Source: Janthinobacterium sp. FW305-129
GTDB taxonomy: Bacteria; Pseudomonadota; Gammaproteobacteria; Burkholderiales; Burkholderiaceae_D
Length of the DNA stretch: 64,000 nucleotides
Assembly: GCF_020858115.1 (NCBI RefSeq)
Contig: NZ_JACYMM010000004.1
Location: forward strand, 248,001-312,000
Direction: 5' to 3'
The notes below the pieces were generated by a model. It saw nothing but the letters and a program-made list of their open reading frames with translations. It was not told where the DNA came from and did not search any database. Shown here in pieces: positions 32,025 to 41,492 of the stretch (position 1 is the stretch's first letter; the number at the start of each line of letters is the position of its first letter). Position numbers and translations under genes: made by a program.

Positions 32025-34802
32025 ATGATAAACAGTCCCGTCCCGGCCTATGTATTCGGCCCGTTTCGCCTTTTGCCGCTAGAACGCGTGCTATTCGAGG
32101 GCGATCGCGCGCTGCGCCTGGGCAGCCGGGCCATGGACTTGCTGCTGGCCCTGCTGGAACGCGCCGGCGACATCGTCGACAAGCATGAACTGGTGAGCAT
32201 CGTCTGGCCCAATGCCGTGGTCGACGACGCGACCTTGCGCGTGCACCTGGCGGCGCTGCGCAAGGCGCTGGGCGATGGCCGCGACGGCCAGCGCTACATC
32301 ACCACCATCCCCGGGCGCGGCTACGGCTTCCTGGCGCCGCTGGCGCACACGGGCCGGCCGGCGCCCGGTGCGGCGGGCGCCGAGCCGCGGCATAACCTGC
32401 CCGTCATGCTGACGCGCATGCTGGGCCGCGCCGAGGTGCTGCAAACGATGGCCAACCAGCTGCTGCAATTGCGCCTGTTGTGCATTGCCGGTCCGGGCGG
32501 CATCGGCAAGACCACCCTGGCCGTCGCCCTGGCCACGCGCGTGCTGCGCCGCTATGCCGACGGCGTGTGTTTCGTCGACCTGTCGCCGCTGGACGAGGGC
32601 CGCCTGGTGCCGCTGGCGCTGGCCACGGCGCTGGGGATGGCGGTGCCGGCCGGCGACGCCATGCCGGTCTTGCTGGCCTATTTGCGCCCGCGCCACATGC
32701 TGATCGTGCTCGATAACTGCGAGCACGTGATCGGCGCGGCCGCCACGCTGGCCGACGCCTTGCTCAAGGGCGCGCCGCTGCTGCACGTGCTGGCCACCAG
32801 CCGCGAGCCGCTGCGCATCACCAGCGAGCAGCTGCAGCGCCTGCCCGCGCTGGAATTGCCGCCTGCCGATGCCGTGCCCGATGCGGCGGCGGCCCGCCAT
32901 TTCGCCGCGGTGCAGCTGTTTTGCGAACGCTGCGCGGCCGTCGACGATGCTTTCGTGCTGGCCGACGCCGATGTGCCGGAGGTGGTGGACATCTGCCGGC
33001 GCCTCGACGGCATCCCGCTGGCGCTGGAGCTGGCGGCCGGGCGCATCGGCCATTTCGGCTTGCACGAATTGCGCCGCCAGCTCGACGACCGCTTTCGCCT
33101 GCTCACGCGCGGCGCGCGCAACATGCCCTTGCGCCACCAGACCCTGCGCGCCACGCTGGACTGGAGCTACGGCCTGCTCGACGCGCAAGAGCGCCAGGTG
33201 CTGCAGGCGCTGAGCGTGTTCAAGAGCCGCTTCCGCCTGGAGTCGGCCAGCGCCGTGGCGGGCTGCGACATATTCGACACGCTGGCCGACCTGGCGGCCA
33301 AGTCCCTCGTCAGCATCGAATTTTGCCGCCAGCACGTGTATTACCGGCTGCTCGACACCACGCGCGCGTATGCTAGCGCGCAGCTGGCGGCGGGCGGGGA
33401 TGCCGGCGCCGTGCTGCTGCGCCATGCGCGCCATTGCCTGGGCCTGGCCGGACGCATCGCCGCCGACTGGGAAAACATGCCGCCGGCCCACTGGAGCGCG
33501 CGCTACGGCCGCCATGTCGATGATTTGCGCGCCGCTATCGACTGGGCCTTCGGCGAGGAGGGCGACGTGGCGCTGGGCGTGGCGCTGACCCTGGCTGCGC
33601 AAACCCTGTTCTATCAGCTGTCGCTGATGGATGAATACCGCGTGCGCGTCGAGCGGGCGCTCGAGCGCATGGCCGCGCATGCGCTGGACGACCCCGGCAG
33701 CGAGATGCAGCTGCATGCGTCGCTGGCGCACCTGCTGCTGCATACGCAGGGCGTCACCGGCACCATGCTGCGTTCGTTTCAGCGCGGTTATGCGCTGGCC
33801 ATGCGCATGGACGATGACAGCCGCCGCTTTGATGCGATTTGCGGCATGTGGGTCTGCAGCCTGAAGCTGGCCGATTTCCAGCGCGCCGACGGTTACGTGG
33901 AGCAGCTGGCCGTCCTGTGCGAAGCGCGCGACGATATGGCAATGCGCCTGGTGCTGGCGCGCATGCGTTCGGCGGGCGAGTACTTGCGCGGACGGTACGC
34001 GGAGTCGGCGGCGCTGGCGCGCATGGTGCTCGCGCATCCCGAAGGCGCCGGACAGCTCGGCTTCAACAATGCCTTGCTGGCCGATCACCAGGTCTGCCTG
34101 CGCGGCACGCTGGCGCGTTGCCTGTGGATGCAGGGCTGCCCCGACGACGCCCTGGCGCTGGCGCGCGAGGCGGTGACGGTGGGCTTCGGGCACAATGGCG
34201 TCACGCTGTGCGTGGCGCTGGCCATCAATGCCATTCCCGTCGCCCTGTGGTGCGGGCAGCGGGGGCTGGCGCATGCCTGGACCTGCCTGCTGTGCGAGCA
34301 TGCGGCCCGCTATGGTTTGCTGTACTGGAGCGCCTGGGGCGCCGCCTACCAGCGGCTGCTCGACGCGGGCGATACGGTGACGGAGTTTCCCTGGCCTTCG
34401 GTGCGCAGCTGGCCAATACAGATCGATCTGATGGCCACCCTGCACGACGCGGCCGCCGATAGTCAGGCGCTGCGGCGCGCGCGCACGGGCCTGGCGCCAT
34501 GGAGCGCGCCGGAAGTGCTGCGCCGCGATGCGCACCACCGCTGGCGGGCGCTGGCGCAAGACGATGCGGCCGGCCTGGAAGCGGTGCGCGTGCAGCTGGA
34601 AGAAGCGCTGCTGCTGGCCCGGGGCCAGCAGGCGCCGGGCTGGGAGCTGCGCTGCGCCACCAGCCTGGCTGCCGTGATGCAGGCGCAGGGCCGCGCCGCC
34701 GCTGCGCATGCCGTGCTGGCCCCGATCCATGCCGGCTACCGCCAGGGACGCGACACCACGGACGTGATGGCGGCGGCAGCTTTGCTGGCGCGGCTGGCTT
34801 GA
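32025..34802 (+). CDS. Winged-helix regulator with STAND-type NTPase domain
   Basis: 925 residues. Residues 8-107 are an OmpR/PhoB-like winged helix (LGSRAMDLLLALLERAGDIVDKHELVSIVWP; RKALGDGRDGQRYITTIPGRGYGFLAPL). An NTPase follows with Walker A AGPGGIGKTTLAVALA near 155 and Walker B MLIVLDNCEHV near 225, and an ATP-sensor region near 265 (TSREPLR). The C-terminal ~500 residues are helical, TPR-like repeats. This is the AfsR/CadC-like group of signal-transduction ATPases, which bind DNA in an NTP-dependent manner. The stop is 3 bp from the convergent foldase gene. Targets and ligand are unknown. Confidence 0.87.
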   Translation: MINSPVPAYVFGPFRLLPLERVLFEGDRALRLGSRAMDLLLALLERAGDIVDKHELVSIVWPNAVVDDATLRVHLAALRKALGDGRDGQRYITTIPGRGYGFLAPLAHTGRPAPGAAGAEPRHNLPVMLTRMLGRAEVLQTMANQLLQLRLLCIAGPGGIGKTTLAVALATRVLRRYADGVCFVDLSPLDEGRLVPLALATALGMAVPAGDAMPVLLAYLRPRHMLIVLDNCEHVIGAAATLADALLKGAPLLHVLATSREPLRITSEQLQRLPALELPPADAVPDAAAARHFAAVQLFCERCAAVDDAFVLADADVPEVVDICRRLDGIPLALELAAGRIGHFGLHELRRQLDDRFRLLTRGARNMPLRHQTLRATLDWSYGLLDAQERQVLQALSVFKSRFRLESASAVAGCDIFDTLADLAAKSLVSIEFCRQHVYYRLLDTTRAYASAQLAAGGDAGAVLLRHARHCLGLAGRIAADWENMPPAHWSARYGRHVDDLRAAIDWAFGEEGDVALGVALTLAAQTLFYQLSLMDEYRVRVERALERMAAHALDDPGSEMQLHASLAHLLLHTQGVTGTMLRSFQRGYALAMRMDDDSRRFDAICGMWVCSLKLADFQRADGYVEQLAVLCEARDDMAMRLVLARMRSAGEYLRGRYAESAALARMVLAHPEGAGQLGFNNALLADHQVCLRGTLARCLWMQGCPDDALALAREAVTVGFGHNGVTLCVALAINAIPVALWCGQRGLAHAWTCLLCEHAARYGLLYWSAWGAAYQRLLDAGDTVTEFPWPSVRSWPIQIDLMATLHDAAADSQALRRARTGLAPWSAPEVLRRDAHHRWRALAQDDAAGLEAVRVQLEEALLLARGQQAPGWELRCATSLAAVMQAQGRAAAAHAVLAPIHAGYRQGRDTTDVMAAAALLARLA

Positions 34803-34805
34803 ACG

Positions 34806-35726
34806 CTATTCGTAGGCACCCAGCCGGCGCTGCTCCTCCGGCGTGAAACTGGCGTCGCGCAATTGCTGCAGGGCCGCCGCATCCTGCGCCCCGCCGGGCA
34901 GGCCGGCCTGCTGCGCCTTCTGTGCCTGGTAAGCGATGATGCGCTGCTGCCACTGCGATTCCTCGCGGTCCAGTTCCGCCAGGCGCGCCGCCGCCGCCGG
35001 CGTGAAGGTGGCCGCGCGCAGGCGGTAGACTTCATTCTCGCCGCCGCCCTGGGCGCGCAAGGCCTTGACCGAGGCGTCCAGCTGCGCCACCCTGGCCGGT
35101 GCGTCGCGCGCATCGCGCTGGGCCGGTGACAGCTTCTGGTCCAGCGCGGCCAGTTGCGCCTGGCGCTGCGCCTCGTCGAGCGAACTGTCGCCGAGGATGG
35201 CCATGCGCGCCACGGCGTCGTCGTCATACGCGTCGCTGGCGCCGAACAGGCCAGCGCTTTCCTCCGCCGTAAAATAATTGCCGCGCAGGGCGCGCATCGC
35301 TTGCAGGCGCGCGCGCGCCGCCAGGGCGGGATCGGCTTGCGCCGGCAAGGCCTGTTCCGCGCCGGCCAGCGCCTGCTTGTAGGCCAGATAAGCGCCCAGC
35401 AGGCGCTTCGCTTCGCGGGCGGGGACGGGCGCCAGGCGCTTGTCGAGTTCCGCCTCGATCTGGCTGCGGATGGCGGCCAGCGGCTTTTCGCCGAGGCCCG
35501 CCAGGTAGTAGTCGAACAGGTGGCCCAGTTCCGCGTCGACCACCAGCTTGTCGCCGGCGGCCACCGTCACGTTGCCGTCGGGCCGCGTGCCTTGCATCGA
35601 GCGCACGAACGCGAACAGGTCCGGTTCCGCCTTTTCGGGCGGCGGGGCGGGCGGCTCTCCGGGGCGCAGCGCCAGGTACAGGGCCAGGGCCGCCAGGCTG
35701 CCGCCGATGATCCATTTCGCGTGCAT
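34806..35726 (-). CDS. lifO: Lipase-specific foldase (chaperone)
   Basis: 306 residues. An N-terminal membrane anchor (IIGGSLAALALYLAL) is followed by a Pro-rich linker and the steric-chaperone domain. The conserved RxxFDYxLSAxGE motif appears as LGHLFDYYLAGLGEKP, and the repeated helix-strand pattern (FTAEESAGLFG; FTPAAAARLAELDREESQWQQR; FTPEEQRRLGAYE) is typical of family I lipase foldases. It folds the secreted lipase in the periplasm before type II secretion. It lies 11 bp behind the lipase gene. Confidence 0.9.
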   Translation of the reverse strand: MHAKWIIGGSLAALALYLALRPGEPPAPPPEKAEPDLFAFVRSMQGTRPDGNVTVAAGDKLVVDAELGHLFDYYLAGLGEKPLAAIRSQIEAELDKRLAPVPAREAKRLLGAYLAYKQALAGAEQALPAQADPALAARARLQAMRALRGNYFTAEESAGLFGASDAYDDDAVARMAILGDSSLDEAQRQAQLAALDQKLSPAQRDARDAPARVAQLDASVKALRAQGGGENEVYRLRAATFTPAAAARLAELDREESQWQQRIIAYQAQKAQQAGLPGGAQDAAALQQLRDASFTPEEQRRLGAYE

Positions 35727-35737
35727 GCGCTGCTCCT

Positions 35738-36968
<1,231 letters not shown>

Positions 36969-37664
36969 ATGCACTTGTCGACCCATTTTAATTTTGAACA
37001 GTTTCAGCAGATGACGCCTTTAAATGGCGAAAACATCTGGGAATATATTCTTGACCGCCACGCGGAACGCATCGGCGTCAAGCGCCGCAAGCCGGCGCTG
37101 GAAAATCTTGAGCGCATCTTCGTCGCCACCTTCCGCCTGGCCAATGACGTGGGTTTCCGCGCCATGAGCTTGCGCGACCTGTGCCGCGAGACGGGGCTGT
37201 CGATGGGCGGCCTGTATGGCTACATCACCAGCAAGGATCAGTTGGCCGAGATGATCGAGGACGTGGTGCGCCACGCCACGCAAGCCTTGCCGCTGCTGTT
37301 TGCGGACGTGAAGTCGCCGCTGGACCGCCTGGAGGCGATGATACGCTCGTCGATCTACCTGTCCGAAGTGCTGCAGCCGTGGTTTTATTTTGTCTTCATG
37401 GATTCGCGCGTGCTGCAGGTGGAGCAGCGCAGCATGGCGAAGAATTCGGAACTGTATGTGCAGACCCTGATCGCCGCCACCATCGCCGAAATCGCGCCGA
37501 AGCCGCAGGGCGACCCCACCTTGCTGGCCGCGCACTGCCTGGCCCTGTTCCAGGACTGGTACGTGAAACGCTGGAAGTACCGCGCGGCGAAGGTCAATGT
37601 CGACGATTTTGCCGATAGCGTTGTCAGTACGGTACGCGGGTATTTGAGCATGAGCGGCGTTTAG
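36969..37664 (+). CDS. TetR-family regulator
   Basis: 231 residues from the ATG at 36969 (TTG 36945 and ATG 37011 are alternatives). The N-terminal helix-turn-helix is NLERIFVATFRLANDVGFRAMSLRDLCRETGLSMGGLYGYITSKDQLAEMIED, with the typical TetR GLYxYxxSKxxL core. The C-terminal domain resembles AcrR-type ligand cavities (LEAMIRSSIYLSEVLQPWFYFVFMDSRVL). It is divergent from the lipase/foldase genes, which are candidate targets. Ligand unknown. Confidence 0.85.
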   Translation: MHLSTHFNFEQFQQMTPLNGENIWEYILDRHAERIGVKRRKPALENLERIFVATFRLANDVGFRAMSLRDLCRETGLSMGGLYGYITSKDQLAEMIEDVVRHATQALPLLFADVKSPLDRLEAMIRSSIYLSEVLQPWFYFVFMDSRVLQVEQRSMAKNSELYVQTLIAATIAEIAPKPQGDPTLLAAHCLALFQDWYVKRWKYRAAKVNVDDFADSVVSTVRGYLSMSGV

Positions 37665-38070
37665 CGCAACGTCCCCGCATGGCTCCGGCAGCGGCGCGTA
37701 TCGGCAGGGCATGGCCCCGTTGCGGGCCTTGTCTGCATCAAGCTGCCGCTGCTCGCTGTGGCGCAGCCTTGCCCTCGGCTGGCCTGCTTCTCCTATTTTC
37801 CTGAAAGTAATGCCGCTGCCTCGGAACGCGGCTGCCTGATGGCCGCCGGTACGCCGATGCGTTCGGCGGATCTGGTCGTGCGTGACATTAAAAATGTGAA
37901 AGTTTTTATTCCGCATGCCTTATCTCGAATGGCCGCCATGCTCAAAAATACTCCGCGCTGCGAATTTGACTGGTATCAAAATATATTTTCATGATCCGGG
38001 ATAAAGTCGAATGGTCGGGTGTGGATTGCCCTTCTTGCTGATTCAATTTGAAAATTTATTTGGGGGCGCC
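37665..38070. other. Intergenic stretch entering AT-rich patch
   Basis: 405 bp. The first ~200 bp are GC-rich and without clear coding or RNA features. From about 37880 the DNA becomes AT-rich (for example around 37920-37990 and 38040-38060), leading into the cupin gene. An open frame at 37758-37994 lacks family resemblance and a Shine-Dalgarno sequence and is not called. Confidence 0.5.
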
Positions 38071-38514
38071 ATGTCTAATGAAAATTTCAAGTTTATTTCT
38101 TTTGAGTCCGGGCTTGAAAGGATTGCACATGCCAGAAAAGAACTGGGATTGGACGAGCAAAATACGACGGTGCTGACTTCGCGGGATCCCTTTGCGCAGC
38201 GCATACGCGAGAGCCTCAGTATCCGCAAGCTTCCTGCTGGCTTCCAGAAATGGCAATTGCCGTTCGCGTTGACCGGCAAAGGGGCGCAGTTCTTTGTCTC
38301 CGTCGCCCAAGCCGGCGCCGGCGTCGAGGAGCACCAGCACGAGGAAGGCGACGGCATACGGGTCATCGTGTCCGGCTCCATCGAATACGCGGGGCTTGAA
38401 CTGACGGCCGGCGATTGGATGTTCATTCCGCAGAACGTGCCATATGCATTTAATGCGGGTAAATTTGGCGCGACCATGTTTTATTGTTACGCATGTTGCT
38501 GCGTTCCAAATTAA
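38071..38514 (+). CDS. Cupin-domain protein with Cys-rich C-terminus
   Basis: 147 residues from the ATG at 38071, with GGGGGCG ahead. Residues 75-145 are a single cupin barrel: VEEHQHEEGDGIRVIVSGSIEYAGLELTAGDWMFIPQNVPYAFNAG, with the His-x-His (EEHQH) and Glu metal ligands in place. The last ten residues read YCYACCCVPN, a Cys-rich end unusual for cupins. It lies in a patch with more A/T than the surrounding genes and shows no relation to the neighbouring TetR or PBP1A genes. Function unknown; metal-binding sensor or enzyme. Confidence 0.7.
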   Translation: MSNENFKFISFESGLERIAHARKELGLDEQNTTVLTSRDPFAQRIRESLSIRKLPAGFQKWQLPFALTGKGAQFFVSVAQAGAGVEEHQHEEGDGIRVIVSGSIEYAGLELTAGDWMFIPQNVPYAFNAGKFGATMFYCYACCCVPN

Positions 38515-38628
38515 TCGATGGTTGACGTATGAATCATCTCGATATTGGCGTCATTCGGATCGGCGGCGCGGTTGGCCGATTGTCCGTGCTTTGTAAGTGA
38601 ATGTATTGCATATTCATGTGGAGGCGGT

Positions 38629-38883
38629 ATGAACGATATGCGGGGGAAGGTCACGGAAGTGATATTCCAGGTTGAATATCCGGATGGGACGAAAAAGATG
38701 TCAAAATTCGTGCCGGAATTCAGGCTGAATGCCATGCTGTTTTCAGATTGCCTGATGACGCCTGAAATGAAGGAGAAATTCACTGTGTCCGACGCGGATT
38801 GGAAAAAGAATCCTGCCATGATTATTGTCGATGGAGAAATCCTCAAGGCAAATTGTGACTGGCCGGATTGCCGGCAAGCGTGA
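38629..38883 (+). CDS. 84-residue protein of unknown function
   Basis: Start chosen at ATG 38629, 8 bp after GGAGGCG. Predicted as a small alpha/beta protein: KVTEVIFQVEYPDGTKKMSKFVPEF, then helix SDADWKKNPAMIIVDGEI. Three cysteines, two in the C-terminal NCDWPDCRQA. No family was recognised. It follows the cupin gene by 114 bp in the same AT-richer patch and may be co-transferred with it. Confidence 0.6.
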   Translation: MNDMRGKVTEVIFQVEYPDGTKKMSKFVPEFRLNAMLFSDCLMTPEMKEKFTVSDADWKKNPAMIIVDGEILKANCDWPDCRQA

Positions 38884-38979
38884 TCGGCAATGCCGGAGCC
38901 CCAGGCGGGTGGTGCGGGCCACGGGCCACGGGCCGCGGGCCAGCGGCGTAACGGTGGCTCCCGGCCCGACCATGCGGCC

Positions 38980-41304
38980 TCAGTTCGTCTCAACCGGCAC
39001 CGTCTCCGGCACTGCCGCCGGATCCGTCGGCGTCTCCACGTCCATGTCCAGGGTCTTGATCCCGTTCATGTCGATGAATTCATCGTACAGCCACTCGCCG
39101 TCGACCTGGCTCAGGCCCGCCGGCACGGCGCGCGTGACTTGCGGGCGCGTCGACAGGGCCGTGCGCATGTAGTCGATCCAGATCGGCATGGCCAGCGAGG
39201 AACCGAATTCGCGTCCGCCCAGGGACTTCGGCTCGTCATAGCCCATCCACGCCACCGCCACGATGCCGCCGCCATAGCCGGCGAACCAGCCGTCGACGGC
39301 GTCGCTGGTGGTGCCCGTCTTGCCGGCGATGTCGCTGCGGCCCAGTTTTTTCGTCGCCGCCGCGCCCGTGCCGGTGCGCGTGACTTCGCGCAGCATGCTG
39401 TCCATCACGAAGGCGTTGCGCGGATCGAGCGCCAGGGTCTTGTCGTCGTTCGGCGCGGGCGGTTTGGTCTGCATCAATACCGTACCCCTGGCGTCGACGA
39501 TGCGGTCGATCAGATACGGTTCCACCTGGTGGCCGCCATTGGCGAACAGGGCGTAGGCGCCCGCCATCTGCACGGGCGTGACGGAACCCGTGCCCAGCGC
39601 CATCGTCAGGTTGCTGGGCTGGCGCGCCGGGTCGAAACCGAATTTTTCCATGAAGTCGTGCGTGTACGCCACGCCCAGCGCGCGCAGGATGCGCACCGAG
39701 GCCACGTTCTTCGATTGCGCCAGCGCATAGCGCATGGTGATGGGGCCGTCGAACTTGAAATCGTCATTCTGCGGCGCCCACACCTTGCCGCCCGCCTGCA
39801 TTTCCAGGGGCACGTCGTTGATCAGGGTGGCCGGCGAAAAGCCTTTTTCCAGCGCCGCCGAGTACACGAAGGGCTTCATGGCCGAACCGGGCTGGCGCCA
39901 GGCCTGCGTGACGTGGTTGAACTTTTGCAGGTTGTAGTCGAAGCCGCCCACCATGGCGTGGTAGGCGCCCGTTTCCGCATCGAGCGAGACGAAGGCGGCG
40001 GCCACCAGCGGCACTTGCGTGATGGCCCAGTTGCCCTTGGCGTCCTGGCTGATGCGGATCACGGCGCCGGGGCGCAGCTTGATGCCGGCGCTCGCCTTGG
40101 CGGACAGGGCAGGGGCGGCAAAGCGCAAGCCGTCGCCCGTGATGGCCTTGGCGTCGCCGTCGCCCGTGTCGGCCAGCACCTTGCCGCTGGATACCTCCGT
40201 GACGACGGCGGCGATCAGGCCGTCGCTGTCCGGCCGTTTTTGCAGTGCAGCATCGATGGCGTCGTCGCGCTGCTCGGGATCCGCCGGCATGTCGATGAAG
40301 GTTTCCGGGCCGCGGTAGCCGTGGCGCTGGTCGTAGGCGATGACGTTGCGGCGCGTCGAGGCGTAGGCCGCGTCCTGGTCCGCCTTCAGGATCGTCGTGT
40401 AGACGCTGATGCCCTTGGTATAGCTGTCTTCCTTGAATTGCGCAAACACGGCCTGGCGCGCCAGTTCGGCCACGTATTCGGCGTGCGTCTCGAAACCCTG
40501 CTTGCCGCGCGTATTGAAATGCAGCGGCTGCGCCAGCGCCTGCCGGTACTGGCCTTCGCTGATGTAATCGAGTTCGCGCATGCGTTTCAATACCAGCTGC
40601 TGGCGCGCATGGGCCTTTTTCGGGTTGCTGATCGGGTTGTGGCGCGACGGGTTTTGCGGCAGGCCGGCCAGCATGGCCATTTCCGCGATCGACAGTTCGG
40701 ACAAGGGCTTGCCGAAATAGGTCTGCGCCGCGCTGCCGAAGCCGAACGAGCGCTGGCCCAGGTACATCTGGTTCATGTACAGCTCGAGAATCTGCTCTTT
40801 CGACAGGGCCGCCTCGATTTTCAGGGCCAGCATGATTTCATTGAGCTTGCGCGAGGCGACTTTTTCGCGCGTCAGGAAGAAATTGCGCGCCACCTGCATG
40901 GTGATGGTGGAGCCGCCGCCGTGGCCGAAGCCGTGGCGCAGGTTCGACAGCACGGCGCCGCCGGCGCGCACGAAGTCGATGCCGTGGTGCTCGTAGAAGC
41001 GGCTGTCCTCGATGGCCAGCAAGGCCTTTTTCATCATTTCCGGCACTTGCGCGATCGGCACGAAGTCGCGGTGCTCTTCGCCGAATTCGCCGATCAGCAC
41101 ATTGTCGGCCGTGTACACGCGCAGCGGGATCTTCGGCTGGTAGTCGGTGATGACGTCCAGCTCGGGCAGGCGGGGGCGCACGTACAGGAACAGATAAGCG
41201 GTCAGCAGCAGGGCAGCGGTCAGCGCGGCGCAGCCGGCGATGATGATGGCGCGCACGGTGGCGCGGCGGGAAGGCCAGGGAAATCCGGATCGTTTGGCAG
41301 TCAA
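38980..41304 (-). CDS. mrcA: Penicillin-binding protein 1A
   Basis: 774 residues from a TTG start at 41304, supported by a TATAAT 39-44 bp upstream. N-terminal membrane anchor (residues 17-41), glycosyltransferase domain with EDSRFYEHHGID and GGSTITMQVARNFFL, and transpeptidase domain with the active-site SAMK (GSAMKPFVYSAALEKG near residue 470), SxN (AQSKN) and KTG (GKTGTT). PBP1A polymerises and cross-links peptidoglycan. The gene is divergent from the OPT transporter with 188 bp between. In-frame GTG further in is a less likely start. Confidence 0.94.
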   Translation of the reverse strand: MTAKRSGFPWPSRRATVRAIIIAGCAALTAALLLTAYLFLYVRPRLPELDVITDYQPKIPLRVYTADNVLIGEFGEEHRDFVPIAQVPEMMKKALLAIEDSRFYEHHGIDFVRAGGAVLSNLRHGFGHGGGSTITMQVARNFFLTREKVASRKLNEIMLALKIEAALSKEQILELYMNQMYLGQRSFGFGSAAQTYFGKPLSELSIAEMAMLAGLPQNPSRHNPISNPKKAHARQQLVLKRMRELDYISEGQYRQALAQPLHFNTRGKQGFETHAEYVAELARQAVFAQFKEDSYTKGISVYTTILKADQDAAYASTRRNVIAYDQRHGYRGPETFIDMPADPEQRDDAIDAALQKRPDSDGLIAAVVTEVSSGKVLADTGDGDAKAITGDGLRFAAPALSAKASAGIKLRPGAVIRISQDAKGNWAITQVPLVAAAFVSLDAETGAYHAMVGGFDYNLQKFNHVTQAWRQPGSAMKPFVYSAALEKGFSPATLINDVPLEMQAGGKVWAPQNDDFKFDGPITMRYALAQSKNVASVRILRALGVAYTHDFMEKFGFDPARQPSNLTMALGTGSVTPVQMAGAYALFANGGHQVEPYLIDRIVDARGTVLMQTKPPAPNDDKTLALDPRNAFVMDSMLREVTRTGTGAAATKKLGRSDIAGKTGTTSDAVDGWFAGYGGGIVAVAWMGYDEPKSLGGREFGSSLAMPIWIDYMRTALSTRPQVTRAVPAGLSQVDGEWLYDEFIDMNGIKTLDMDVETPTDPAAVPETVPVETN

Positions 41305-41342
41305 GGCAGTCTCACGTGAGCGTGCAGGGCACGGTGGCAGCG

Positions 41343-41348
41343 ATTATA
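41343..41348 (-). promoter_or_regulatory. PBP1A -10 element
   Basis: TATAAT on the minus strand in GGTCTATAAT; would give a short ~30-base leader before the TTG start at 41304. The -35 region is GC-rich and weak. Confidence 0.5.
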
Positions 41349-41441
41349 GACCAATGCGGCGGCGCTCCCGGCGCCGGGACCGGCTGCAAAAAACCTTTTC
41401 ATCGAAACGCGGCTGTGCGATAGTCTCGGCTTCAAGCAAAT

Positions 41442-41463
41442 AGCCCGGACGTCGATCCGGGCT
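41442..41463 (+). promoter_or_regulatory. Stem-loop in leader of OPT transporter gene
   Basis: AGCCCGGA/TCCGGGCT, perfect eight-base stem with loop CGTCGA, followed by GTTTATTTTATAAAA. It lies 29 bp before the start and may be a terminator for upstream transcripts or an attenuator. A Shine-Dalgarno AAGGA stands at 41481-41485. Confidence 0.5.
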
Positions 41464-41492
41464 GTTTATTTTATAAAATTAAGGATTTATTT

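Noticed and set aside
32091-34730. 879-codon minus-strand frame opposite the winged-helix regulator
   Set aside because: The opposite strand has clear winged-helix and Walker motifs; the shadow has none.
37758-37994. 78-codon plus-strand frame before the cupin
   Set aside because: No Shine-Dalgarno, no family resemblance and mixed composition across the GC shift.
38890-41319. 809-codon plus-strand frame opposite PBP1A
   Set aside because: PBP1A motifs are unambiguous on the other strand.
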